A DNA stretch of 64,000 bases from NCBI RefSeq assembly GCF_052060015.1, contig NZ_JBPODZ010000001.1, forward strand, positions 682,001-746,000, in the 5' to 3' direction. The DNA comes from Arhodomonas sp052060015. Its GTDB lineage: Bacteria > Pseudomonadota > Gammaproteobacteria > Nitrococcales > Nitrococcaceae. The notes under the pieces were generated by a model. It was not told the DNA's origin. It saw nothing but the letters and a program-made list of their open reading frames with translations, and did no database searches. This document shows positions 34,464 through 41,814 of this stretch, in pieces. Each line of letters begins with the position of its first letter. Position 1 is the stretch's first letter. The position numbers and the translations under genes are program-made.

Positions 34464-35072
34464 TCAGGCCGTCTGCAGGCCCCGTCGTATGCCCTCGCCG
34501 AGTTCCTCGTAGTCGGCGGCCACCGGGAACTGGGGGAACTCATCGATGACCTTCTGCGGGGCCCGGAAGAGGATGCCCGCGTGCGCGGCACCGAGCATGG
34601 TGGTGTCGTTGTAGGAATCCCCGGCCGCGACGGTGCGGAAGTTCAGGGCGCGGAAGGCCTCCACGGATTTCCGCTTGTGGTCGCTCAAGCGCAGCCGGTA
34701 GTCGCTGATGCGCCCGTCGTCGGCGACTTCCAGCTCATGGCAGAACAGCGTCGGCCAGCCGAGTTGGCGCATCAGCGGGCGGGCGAACTCGTAGAAGGTA
34801 TCGGAGAGGATGACCACCTGGTATTCGGCACGTAGCTCGTCCAGGAAGGCGCGCGCGCCCTCCAGCGGCGCCATACCGGCAATCACCGCCTCGATATCCG
34901 GCAGGCCCAACCCGTGACGGCGAAGGACGTCGAGACGCAGGCGCATGAGCTCATCGTAATCCGGGACATCACGGGTCGTCGCACGCAGCTCCTCGATACC
35001 GGTGAGCTCGGCGAACGCGATCCAGATCTCCGGGACCAGGACCCCCTCCAGGTCCAGGCACACCATCTTCAC
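34464..35072 (-). CDS. thrH: Phosphoserine phosphatase / homoserine phosphotransferase ThrH
   Basis: 202 aa from the GTG at 35072, which has GGAGGAG 6-12 bases upstream; this start aligns residue for residue with Pseudomonas ThrH, while an ATG two codons later has worse spacing. HAD fold with motif I DLEGVLVPE, where the usual second Asp is Glu, a known feature of ThrH. SDTFYEF and the metal-binding GDSYNDTTML follow. ThrH hydrolyses phosphoserine and can pass the phosphate to homoserine. No serB-type phosphatase is seen in this window. Confidence 0.93.
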   Translation of the reverse strand: MKMVCLDLEGVLVPEIWIAFAELTGIEELRATTRDVPDYDELMRLRLDVLRRHGLGLPDIEAVIAGMAPLEGARAFLDELRAEYQVVILSDTFYEFARPLMRQLGWPTLFCHELEVADDGRISDYRLRLSDHKRKSVEAFRALNFRTVAAGDSYNDTTMLGAAHAGILFRAPQKVIDEFPQFPVAADYEELGEGIRRGLQTA

Positions 35073-35118
35073 AGCCACTCCTCCGGCGCGTGCCGCGCCC
35101 GATACCGCAAAGGCGGCA

Positions 35119-35147
35119 AACGTAAGGGTTTTGCCTGCAGGCATCAA
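35119..35147 (-). promoter_or_regulatory. Weak candidate promoter of thrH
   Basis: Minus strand TTGATG (35147-35142), 17 bases, TACGTT (35124-35119), about 46 bases before the GTG. A perfect palindrome GCCTGCAGGC (35133-35142) sits inside the spacer, abutting the -35. The whole divergent gap 35073-35260 otherwise holds only the yccA ribosome site GAGGAGG. Confidence 0.3.
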
Positions 35148-35260
35148 GCGGCACTGCCGCACCATGGAACCCCGAGGCCCGGCCCATGGTCTACCTCGCG
35201 AGTACCGCCAGTGGCATACTGGCCGCGATCTTGAACTGTGGACGAGGAGGATACCCACCA

Positions 35261-35944
35261 ATGGCCGAGAACTCCCGCGTCGCGTCGATTCACCGCACGG
35301 CGGCCGGTACATCCGCGCTGTCGACCAACGCGGTGATCCGCAACACCTATATGCTGCTGTCGATGACGCTGCTGTTCAGCGGGGTCACCGCGGGCGTGGC
35401 AATGGTCACCAACGCGCCGCCGCTGAACTTCATCGTCGTGCTGGTCGGCTATTTCGGGCTGTTGTTCCTGACCAATGCCCTGCGCAACAGCGTCTGGGGG
35501 CTGGCGTCCATCTTCGCCCTCACCGGTTTCATGGGCTATACCCTCGGGCCGGTCCTGAGCGCGTATCTGACCATGTTCAGCAACGGCTCGGAGCTGGTCC
35601 TCACCGCCCTCGGCGGGACCGGGGCCATCTTCCTGGGTCTGTCCGGCTATGCGCTGACCACGCGCAAGGACTTCAGCTTCCTGCGGAGTTTCCTCTTCGC
35701 CGGGATCCTGGTGGCCTTCATCGCCGGGCTGGCGGCGATCTTCTTCTCCATGCCGGCGCTGTCGCTGGCGGTGAGTGCCGCGTTCATGCTGCTGATGTGT
35801 GCGCTCATCCTCTATCAGACCAGTGAGATGATCCACGGCGGCGAGACCAATTACATCATGGCGACGGTCACCCTCTACGTCGCCATCTTCAACCTGTTCA
35901 CCAGTCTACTGCACTTGCTGGGCTTCTTCGCCGGCGAGGAATAA
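35261..35944 (+). CDS. yccA: Bax inhibitor-1 / YccA family membrane protein
   Basis: 227 aa from the ATG at 35261, with GAGGAGG 10-16 bases upstream; the 25 open codons before it have no ribosome site. Seven membrane helices are evident, as in the BI-1/TMBIM family (first around YMLLSMTLLFSGVTAGVAM, last around LYVAIFNLFTSLLHLLGFF). E. coli YccA binds and modulates the FtsH protease; family members can leak calcium or protons. A hairpin follows 12 bp after the stop. Confidence 0.9.
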   Translation: MAENSRVASIHRTAAGTSALSTNAVIRNTYMLLSMTLLFSGVTAGVAMVTNAPPLNFIVVLVGYFGLLFLTNALRNSVWGLASIFALTGFMGYTLGPVLSAYLTMFSNGSELVLTALGGTGAIFLGLSGYALTTRKDFSFLRSFLFAGILVAFIAGLAAIFFSMPALSLAVSAAFMLLMCALILYQTSEMIHGGETNYIMATVTLYVAIFNLFTSLLHLLGFFAGEE

Positions 35945-35956
35945 CCGCCCCGCATG

Positions 35957-35980
35957 GACCCCGGCGATCGCGCCGGGGTC
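35957..35980 (+). terminator. Perfect 10-bp stem hairpin after yccA
   Basis: GACCCCGGCG - ATCG - CGCCGGGGTC, a perfect stem with a 4-base loop, 12 bp past the yccA stop. No T-run follows (CGAATCC), so it is not a textbook intrinsic terminator. A 12-bp palindrome CGACCCGGGTCG lies further on at 36005-36016. Confidence 0.6.
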
Positions 35981-36068
35981 CGAATCCTCCCGGGTCTACC
36001 CCCACGACCCGGGTCGCTGTAGCCCCGCGCCTTTCGCTCGCCTGGCTCATACGCCAGCCCCGACCCTC

Positions 36069-36110
36069 TTGACTTATTTGCAAAAAGAATAAGAGAATAT
36101 AAAATTATAT
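36069..36110 (+). promoter_or_regulatory. AT-rich control region of cysB with operator-like dyad
   Basis: In this GC-rich chromosome 36072-36120 is almost pure A/T. TTGACT (36069-36074) is a good -35, but the -10-like GAATAT (36095) and TATAAA (36098) are spaced 20-23 bases away. CTTATT (36073-36078) and AATAAG (36088-36093) form an inverted repeat with a 9-base centre, overlapping the -35. CysB is known to repress its own gene and prefers AT-rich TTATT-type half-sites, so an autoregulatory operator is plausible. Confidence 0.45.
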
Positions 36111-36133
36111 AGAAAACTAATCTTGAGCCCCTG

Positions 36134-37114
36134 ATGAAACTCAACCAGCTCCGCTACATTTGCGAGGTGGCGCGCCGTGGCCTCAACGTCTCGGCCGCTG
36201 CCGAGGCCCTGTATACCTCCCAGCCCGGGGTCAGCAAACAGATCCGCATGCTCGAGGACGAGCTCGGTGTCCAGATCTTCGCCCGCAGCGGCAAGCACCT
36301 GAGCCATGTCACCCCCGCCGGCGAGGAGATCCTGGAGGTCGCGCAACGCATCCTCCAAGAGGTGCGCAACATTAACTCCATCGCCCAGGAGCACGTGGAC
36401 GAGTCCCGGGGGAGCCTGTCCATCGCCACCACCCATACCCAGGCCCGCCACGCCCTGCCACCGGTGGTGAACACCTTCCGCCCCCGCTATCCCAATGTGA
36501 GCCTGCACATGCACCAGGGCACGCCCATGCAGATCGCCGAGATGGCGGCCCGGGGGAACGTGGACTTCGCCATCGCCACCGAGGCCCTGGAGCTGTTCGA
36601 GGACCTGGTGATGATGCCCTGCTACCGCTGGAACCGCAGCATCATCGTGCCCGAGGGCCATCCCCTGTGCGCCGAGGATCCCCTGACCCTGGAAGCGGTG
36701 GCCCGCTACCCCTTGGTCACCTATGTGTTCGGCTTCACCGGGCGCTCGAAGTTGGATCAGGCCTTCAGTGACAAAGGGCTGGAACCGGACGTGGTATTCA
36801 CGGCCACCGATTCGGAGGTCATCAAGACCTACGTGGGCCTGGGCCTCGGCGTCGGGATCATGGCCACCATGGCCTTCGATCCGGAACGCGATCGCGGCCT
36901 GGTGGCCCTGGACGCGCGCGAGCTCTTCGAGCCCAGTGTCACCAACATCGGCTTCCGCCGCGGCACCTACCTGCGCGGCTACATGTATGACTTCATCGAG
37001 GCCTTCGCCCCCCAGCTCACCCGGGAGGTGGTGGATCGGGCCATCGCCGCGCGCTCACCGGAGGATCGGGCGGCGCTCATGGCGGAGCTCGCTGCCAATC
37101 TGGAGGAGCGTTAA
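36134..37114 (+). CDS. cysB: LysR-type regulator CysB (sulfur assimilation)
   Basis: 326 aa. The winged-helix DNA-binding domain covers 1-60 (LNQLRYICEVARRGLNVSAA, SQPGVSKQIRMLEDELG). The effector domain begins at about 90, with the inducer-site strings TTHTQARHALP and TDSEVIKTYVGLGLGVGI typical of the CysB/Cbl branch rather than generic LysR proteins. With N-acetylserine it activates sulfate and thiosulfate assimilation genes. cysM in this window is a plausible target. Its TAA is shared with the truD stop in the sequence TTAA. Confidence 0.93.
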   Translation: MKLNQLRYICEVARRGLNVSAAAEALYTSQPGVSKQIRMLEDELGVQIFARSGKHLSHVTPAGEEILEVAQRILQEVRNINSIAQEHVDESRGSLSIATTHTQARHALPPVVNTFRPRYPNVSLHMHQGTPMQIAEMAARGNVDFAIATEALELFEDLVMMPCYRWNRSIIVPEGHPLCAEDPLTLEAVARYPLVTYVFGFTGRSKLDQAFSDKGLEPDVVFTATDSEVIKTYVGLGLGVGIMATMAFDPERDRGLVALDARELFEPSVTNIGFRRGTYLRGYMYDFIEAFAPQLTREVVDRAIAARSPEDRAALMAELAANLEER

Positions 37115-38169
37115 ACCGCGGGATCCCGCCACTCGAAGCACTCGGCGAGGACGGTGGTCGCATAGGCCCCCGGCGATAGGGTGAAACCCAGCTCCAGCTC
37201 CCCGGGGCCGGGCCGCCACCAACCCATGGCACCGACGGGCAACCGCAGCGCGCGTCGCGCCGCACGCACCCGGCGCCGCTCGAGAAGCGCCAGCAGCTCC
37301 TCCATGCCGGCGAGTGCGACGTCCTCGAGGCGCTGCGCCTCGCCGTCGACTAGGGGCCTGCCGGTCCCGGCGAGTGGTCCGGTAGGATGGATGGATTGCA
37401 GCGCCAGGCGGTGCGCCAGGCCCTCCGGCGGCTCCCGCGAGGCGGAGAACAGGCTGCCACGGCCGTCCAGGATCATCTGATCGCCATCGATGGCGCGATC
37501 CCAGCAGTCGAGCTCGATGCGCCGCCGAAGCGCCCGGTTGAATGCCTCGGCGCGGACCGCCGAGAGCAGTAGCCCCTGTAGCTGTCGCGGCGGCGGCCGC
37601 CCCTCGCCGCGTTGCCAGGCCAGCGCCTCGGCCAGGTTATCGCCCTGCCGACCGAAACGCTGGGCACCAAAGTAGTTGGGGACCCCGCGACGCGCCAGCA
37701 CCGCAAGGCGCCGATCCACGGCCGCGACCGCCGCGTCCACCTCCCGCAGCCGAATGGTGAAGCGATTCCCGGCCAGTGCCCCCACCCGGAGCTTCCGTCG
37801 GTGGCGCGCCGCCTGCAGGATCTCCAGCGCGTCGTCCACCGGCCCGGGCGGTGGTACGTCGAGGCCCGGGCCGTGGACGCTGAGCCACTGCCGGGTTACC
37901 CCCCTTCGGTCCTTTAAGCCGGCGTGGCTGACGTCGCGCACCCGGCAACCGAGGTAGCGCGCCAGCCGCCGTCCCGCCTCGGCGGTGGTCAGATCCCGCT
38001 TGCGGATCTCCAGGAGCAGGTGCTCACCCATACCGTCGGGCGCGACCAGCGGTATCTCGGTGACCCGGAAGTCCTCTGGCCGCTCCTTGAGCACGGCCGC
38101 CCCCACCGGTGGTCCATGGGCGGGCAGCGTCGGTGTCGGACGGAGGCAATCCACCGGCGGCGCGGTCAT
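37111..38169 (-). CDS. truD: tRNA pseudouridine(13) synthase TruD
   Basis: 352 aa. Isomerises U13 of tRNA-Glu. The catalytic aspartate is D87 in SHAGLKDRRGVTRQW; NYFGAQRFGRQGDN is the second hallmark, and the inserted TruD domain fills the middle. It is somewhat Arg-rich but of normal length. Its ATG overlaps the ispF stop by 4 bp. Its TAA overlaps the stop of the convergent cysB, so the two genes share the palindrome TTAA. Terminal gene of the 26-kb minus-strand run. Confidence 0.95.
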   Translation of the reverse strand: MTAPPVDCLRPTPTLPAHGPPVGAAVLKERPEDFRVTEIPLVAPDGMGEHLLLEIRKRDLTTAEAGRRLARYLGCRVRDVSHAGLKDRRGVTRQWLSVHGPGLDVPPPGPVDDALEILQAARHRRKLRVGALAGNRFTIRLREVDAAVAAVDRRLAVLARRGVPNYFGAQRFGRQGDNLAEALAWQRGEGRPPPRQLQGLLLSAVRAEAFNRALRRRIELDCWDRAIDGDQMILDGRGSLFSASREPPEGLAHRLALQSIHPTGPLAGTGRPLVDGEAQRLEDVALAGMEELLALLERRRVRAARRALRLPVGAMGWWRPGPGELELGFTLSPGAYATTVLAECFEWRDPAV

Positions 38170-38645
38170 TCGCGTGCCACCAGAATCACCGCCATCGCGG
38201 CAATGCCCTCACCACGCCCGGTAAAGCCCATGCCCTCGGTGGTGGTTGCCTTGATGTTCACGGCTACCGGATCGACCCCCAGATCCGCGGCGGTGTTCTC
38301 GCGCATGGGGCCGAAATAGCCGGCGAGCCGGGGGCGCTGGGCGATGAGGGTGGCATCCAAGTTCACCGCTTGCCAGCCCGCCTCTGCGGCAAGAGACACG
38401 GCATGGCGCAGCAGCTTGCGGCTGTCGATCCCGGCGAAGGCCGGATCATCGTCCGGGAAGTGGCGCCCCAGGTCACCCGCGCCGATGGCGCCGAGGAGGG
38501 CATCGGTGACGGCGTGGAGCAGGCAGTCCCCGTCGGAGTGCGCCTCGAGTCCTTGATCATGGGGGATCTCCACCCCGCCGAGCACTAGGCGGCCGCCATC
38601 ACGGAAGCGATGGGCATCCACACCCTGACCGATTCGAACGCTCAT
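38166..38645 (-). CDS. ispF: 2-C-methyl-D-erythritol 2,4-cyclodiphosphate synthase
   Basis: 159 aa from the ATG at 38645, overlapping the ispD stop in ATGA; 68 open codons upstream are shadow. It forms the cyclic diphosphate of the MEP isoprenoid pathway. Zinc ligands D and H in GVDAHRF, H in the HSDGDCLLHAV helix, the DIDSRKLL-type loop (here AGIDSRKLL) and the C-terminal KATTTEGMGFTGRGEGIA are all present. Stand-alone, not fused to IspD. Confidence 0.97.
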   Translation of the reverse strand: MSVRIGQGVDAHRFRDGGRLVLGGVEIPHDQGLEAHSDGDCLLHAVTDALLGAIGAGDLGRHFPDDDPAFAGIDSRKLLRHAVSLAAEAGWQAVNLDATLIAQRPRLAGYFGPMRENTAADLGVDPVAVNIKATTTEGMGFTGRGEGIAAMAVILVARE

Positions 38646-39358
38646 CCTCCGCCCTCCCCCCGCGCCCGCAGGACCGCCTCTAAGAGGATCCGGTCCTCGG
38701 GATGGGTGAGCTTGATGTTTGCACCCTCGCCCGGCACCAGCACGGGCTGGTAGCCCACGGCCTCCATGGCCGCCGCCTCGTCGGTGACCCGGTGTCCCTG
38801 CTTGCGGGCACTGTCCAGCGCCGCCCGTAGACGGCCGAGGGGGAAGCACTGGGGGGTCTGTGCGGCCCAGAGGTGGGCGCGGTCCACCGTGCCCGTGCTC
38901 ACCCCCTCGTGGGCGCGTTTCAGGGTGTCCGAGACTGCAACCGCCAGCAGGCCGCCCGCCCTTCCAGTGGCGATGTCCACCAGCTGCCGGACGGCCCTGG
39001 CGCTCACCGCCGGCCGCGCAGCATCATGGACCAGCACGCGGTCCCCGGGCCCCGCCCCCGCTGCCAGCAACGCGTCGAGGCCGGCCTTCACGGAATCGGA
39101 GCGCTCGGCGCCGCCGATACACGTGCGCACACGCGGATCCGCCGCCACCGCCAGCGACCGCCAGCGGGCATCGCCACGGGTCAGGGCAACGACCACGCCG
39201 GCGATTCCCTCCAGCGCCAGCATCGCGCGGACACTCCAGTCCAGTACCGGCCGTCCCGCCAGCGTCTGGTACTGCTTGGGTCCCGCCCCGCCGAAGCGCT
39301 CCCCGCGCCCGGCGGCGGGGATCACCGCCCAGATACGCTCACTGTTCGTCACTGGCAC
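38642..39358 (-). CDS. ispD: 2-C-methyl-D-erythritol 4-phosphate cytidylyltransferase
   Basis: 238 aa. Third step of the MEP pathway, transferring CMP to methylerythritol phosphate. The nucleotide-binding loop is VIPAAGRGERFGGAGPKQY, with the catalytic Arg and Lys. VLVHDAARPAV and the late IKLTHPEDRIL are typical. The start is a GTG at 39358, inside the last codons of ftsB (20-bp overlap). A second GTG two codons later is equally possible. Confidence 0.95.
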   Translation of the reverse strand: MPVTNSERIWAVIPAAGRGERFGGAGPKQYQTLAGRPVLDWSVRAMLALEGIAGVVVALTRGDARWRSLAVAADPRVRTCIGGAERSDSVKAGLDALLAAGAGPGDRVLVHDAARPAVSARAVRQLVDIATGRAGGLLAVAVSDTLKRAHEGVSTGTVDRAHLWAAQTPQCFPLGRLRAALDSARKQGHRVTDEAAAMEAVGYQPVLVPGEGANIKLTHPEDRILLEAVLRARGEGGG

Positions 39359-39629
39359 CGGTCACCTGGAAGAAGGTCTCCCCCTCACGCACCATGCCGA
39401 GCTCACGACGGGCCCGTTCCTCCACCGCCTCCAGGCCGCTCTTGAGGTCGTCGACGTCGGCCTCCAAGGCGGCATTGCGGGCCTCGAGCCGCTCGTTCTC
39501 CGCGCGCTGGGCCTCGGCCGCACGCTCCAGCCGCATCACCTCGGTGACACCGCCATCACCGAACCAAAGCCGCCACTGCAGTCCCGCCAGCAACACGACG
39601 AGCACGGCGATGGCGGCGACCCGGAGCAT
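39339..39629 (-). CDS. ftsB: Cell division protein FtsB
   Basis: 96 aa. Bitopic divisome protein that forms a complex with FtsL and FtsQ and helps activate septal peptidoglycan synthesis. A single N-terminal membrane helix (VAAIAVLVVLLAGLQWRLWFG, given here as AAIAVLVVLLAG, residues ~5-20) is followed by a coiled coil rich in E/A/L/R (ERAAEAQRAENERLEARNAA, ~35-70). The usual ARRELGMVREGETFFQV follows. Position between eno and ispD is the conserved location of ftsB. Confidence 0.93.
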   Translation of the reverse strand: MLRVAAIAVLVVLLAGLQWRLWFGDGGVTEVMRLERAAEAQRAENERLEARNAALEADVDDLKSGLEAVEERARRELGMVREGETFFQVTGASDEQ

Positions 39630-39633
39630 CGCT

Positions 39634-40929
39634 TCAGGCCCCGAATGCCTTCAGGTTGGGGAAGGCCCTGCGGCCTGCGTAGCGCGCCTGCTCACCGAGC
39701 TCCTCCTCGATGCGGAGCAGCTGGTTGTACTTCGCCACCCGGTCGGAGCGGCACAGCGAGCCGGTCTTGATCTGGGTAGCGGTACTCGCCGTCGCCAGGT
39801 CCGCGATGGTGGTGTCCTCGGTCTCCCCGGAGCGATGGGAGACCACGGCCGTATAGCCGGCATCGGCGGCCATGGCGATGGCATCCAGGGTTTCGGTGAG
39901 GGTGCCGATCTGGTTGAACTTGATGAGGATGGAGTTGGCCACGCCGCGATCGATGCCCTCGCGGAGGATGCGGGTATTGGTCACGAACAGGTCGTCGCCC
40001 ACCAGCTGCACGCGCTCACCGAGGCGCTCGCTCAATCGTGCCCAACCGTCCCAGTCATCCTCCGACATGCCGTCCTCGATGGAGATGATGGGATAGCGCT
40101 CCACCCAGCCGGCGAGCACCTCCGCGAACTCCTCGCCGGAGAAGGATCGGCCCTCGGAGGCGAGGCGATAGACGCCGTCCTCGAAGAACTCCGAGCTGGC
40201 GGCATCCAGGGCGAGCCAGACCTGGTCGCCGGCGCGATAGCCGGCATTCTCCACCGCCTCCAGGATCACCTCGATGGCCGCCTCATTGGAAGGCAGATTC
40301 GGGGCGAACCCGCCCTCGTCGCCCACCGCCGTGGACAGGCCGCGGCCGGCGAGCACCTTCTTCAGGGCATGGAAGATCTCGGTGCCGCAACGCAGTGCCT
40401 CGCTGAAGCGCTCGAAGCCCACCGGCATGACCATGAACTCCTGGATGTCGACGTTGTTATCCGCATGGGCACCGCCGTTGAGGATGTTCATCATCGGCAC
40501 CGGCAGCACGTGCTCGCCCTCGGGGGCGAGCTGGCGGTACAGCGACCGCTCGTGGTCGCCCGCGGCGGCCCGGGCGCTGGCAAGGGACGCGGCGAGCAGG
40601 GCATTGGCACCGAGCCGGCCCTTGTTGTCGGTGCCGTCCAGCTCGATGAGCCGCTCATCGAGGCCACGCTGATCGTCGGCATCCATCCCCACCAGGGCCT
40701 CGCGGATGACGGTATTGACGTTCATCACCGCATGGGTGACGCCCTTGCCCAGGTAACGGGCCGGATCACCATCGCGCAGCTCCACCGCCTCACGCGCCCC
40801 GGTGGAGGCACCCGAGGGCACCGCCGCCCGGCCGAAGGCGCCGCTGTCGAGGAGCACGTCCGCCTCCACCGTCGGATTGCCCCGGGAATCCAGGATCTCC
40901 CGCGCCTTGATCGCCTTGATATTCGCCAT
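39634..40929 (-). CDS. eno: Enolase
   Basis: 431 aa. Interconverts 2-phosphoglycerate and phosphoenolpyruvate; in many gammaproteobacteria it is also a degradosome component. The N-terminal IKAREILDSRGNPTVEADV, the signature ILIKFNQIGTLTET, and VSHRSGETEDTTIADLA with the catalytic loop are intact. It lies 4 bp before ftsB and 36 bp after kdsA. Gene order pyrG-kdsA-eno-ftsB is common in gammaproteobacteria. Confidence 0.97.
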   Translation of the reverse strand: MANIKAIKAREILDSRGNPTVEADVLLDSGAFGRAAVPSGASTGAREAVELRDGDPARYLGKGVTHAVMNVNTVIREALVGMDADDQRGLDERLIELDGTDNKGRLGANALLAASLASARAAAGDHERSLYRQLAPEGEHVLPVPMMNILNGGAHADNNVDIQEFMVMPVGFERFSEALRCGTEIFHALKKVLAGRGLSTAVGDEGGFAPNLPSNEAAIEVILEAVENAGYRAGDQVWLALDAASSEFFEDGVYRLASEGRSFSGEEFAEVLAGWVERYPIISIEDGMSEDDWDGWARLSERLGERVQLVGDDLFVTNTRILREGIDRGVANSILIKFNQIGTLTETLDAIAMAADAGYTAVVSHRSGETEDTTIADLATASTATQIKTGSLCRSDRVAKYNQLLRIEEELGEQARYAGRRAFPNLKAFGA

Positions 40930-40965
40930 GCCGTGCCGTTTCCTCCTGTTAGCGTGTCCGTTGGT

Positions 40966-41814
40966 CTAGCCGCCGGTGGACGCCTCCGCGAAGCCCTGCG
41001 CCTTGACCCAATCGTCGAGGCCCTTGAGCGTGGCCAGCAGCTCGCGCATGCGGGCCAGCGGCCAGGCGTTCGGCCCATCGGAGAGTGCCTGGTCCGGATC
41101 CGGGTGCGTCTCCATGAACACGCCGGCCACCCCCGCGGCCACCGCCGCCCTTGCGAGTACCGGCACAAACTCCCGCTGGCCGCCGGAGGCCTTGCCCTGC
41201 CCACCGGGCAGCTGCACCGAATGGGTGGCGTCGAATACCACCGGGGCCCCGGTATCGCGCATCACCGCGAGTGCCCGCATGTCGGAGACGAGGTTGTTGT
41301 AGCCAAACGAGACGCCGCGCTCGCAGGCCATGATCCGGTGATTGCCCGCCGCCCGGGCCTTGTCCACGACGTTGGCCATCTCCCAGGGGGCGAGGAACTG
41401 CCCCTTCTTGATGTTCACCGGCAGCCCCTGGGCCGCCACCCGCTGGATGAAATTGGTCTGGCGGCACAGGAAGGCCGGGGTCTGGAGGACGTCCACCACC
41501 TCTGCCACCGCCTCCAGCGGCGTATCTTCATGGACGTCGGTGAGCACGGGCACACCCACTTCCTCGCGCACCCGGGCCAGGATTCGCAGACCCTCGTCCA
41601 TGCCCGGTCCGCGGTAGCTTTCCAGCGAGGACCGATTGGCCTTGTCGAATGAGGACTTGTAGATGAACGGGATGCCCAGCTCCCCGGTAATGGCCTTGAG
41701 CTCCGCGGCGCTGTCCAGGGCCATGGCCTCCGACTCGACGACGCAGGGGCCGGCGATCAGGAACAGCGGCCGATCCAGGCCTACAGGGAACCCACACAGC
41801 TCGAATTCGCTCAT
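40966..41814 (-). CDS. kdsA: 3-deoxy-8-phosphooctulonate synthase
   Basis: 282 aa from the ATG at 41814, which overlaps the pyrG stop by 4 bp. Condenses arabinose-5-phosphate with phosphoenolpyruvate to KDO-8-phosphate, the precursor of the inner-core sugar of LPS. Recognised by LFLIAGPCVVESEAMALD, FIYKSSFDKANRSS, GVPVLTDVHE and the QLPGGQGKASGGQREFV loop. It belongs with the lipid A genes downstream of rpsB in this run. The upstream 62 open codons are the pyrG shadow. Confidence 0.97.
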   Translation of the reverse strand: MSEFELCGFPVGLDRPLFLIAGPCVVESEAMALDSAAELKAITGELGIPFIYKSSFDKANRSSLESYRGPGMDEGLRILARVREEVGVPVLTDVHEDTPLEAVAEVVDVLQTPAFLCRQTNFIQRVAAQGLPVNIKKGQFLAPWEMANVVDKARAAGNHRIMACERGVSFGYNNLVSDMRALAVMRDTGAPVVFDATHSVQLPGGQGKASGGQREFVPVLARAAVAAGVAGVFMETHPDPDQALSDGPNAWPLARMRELLATLKGLDDWVKAQGFAEASTGG

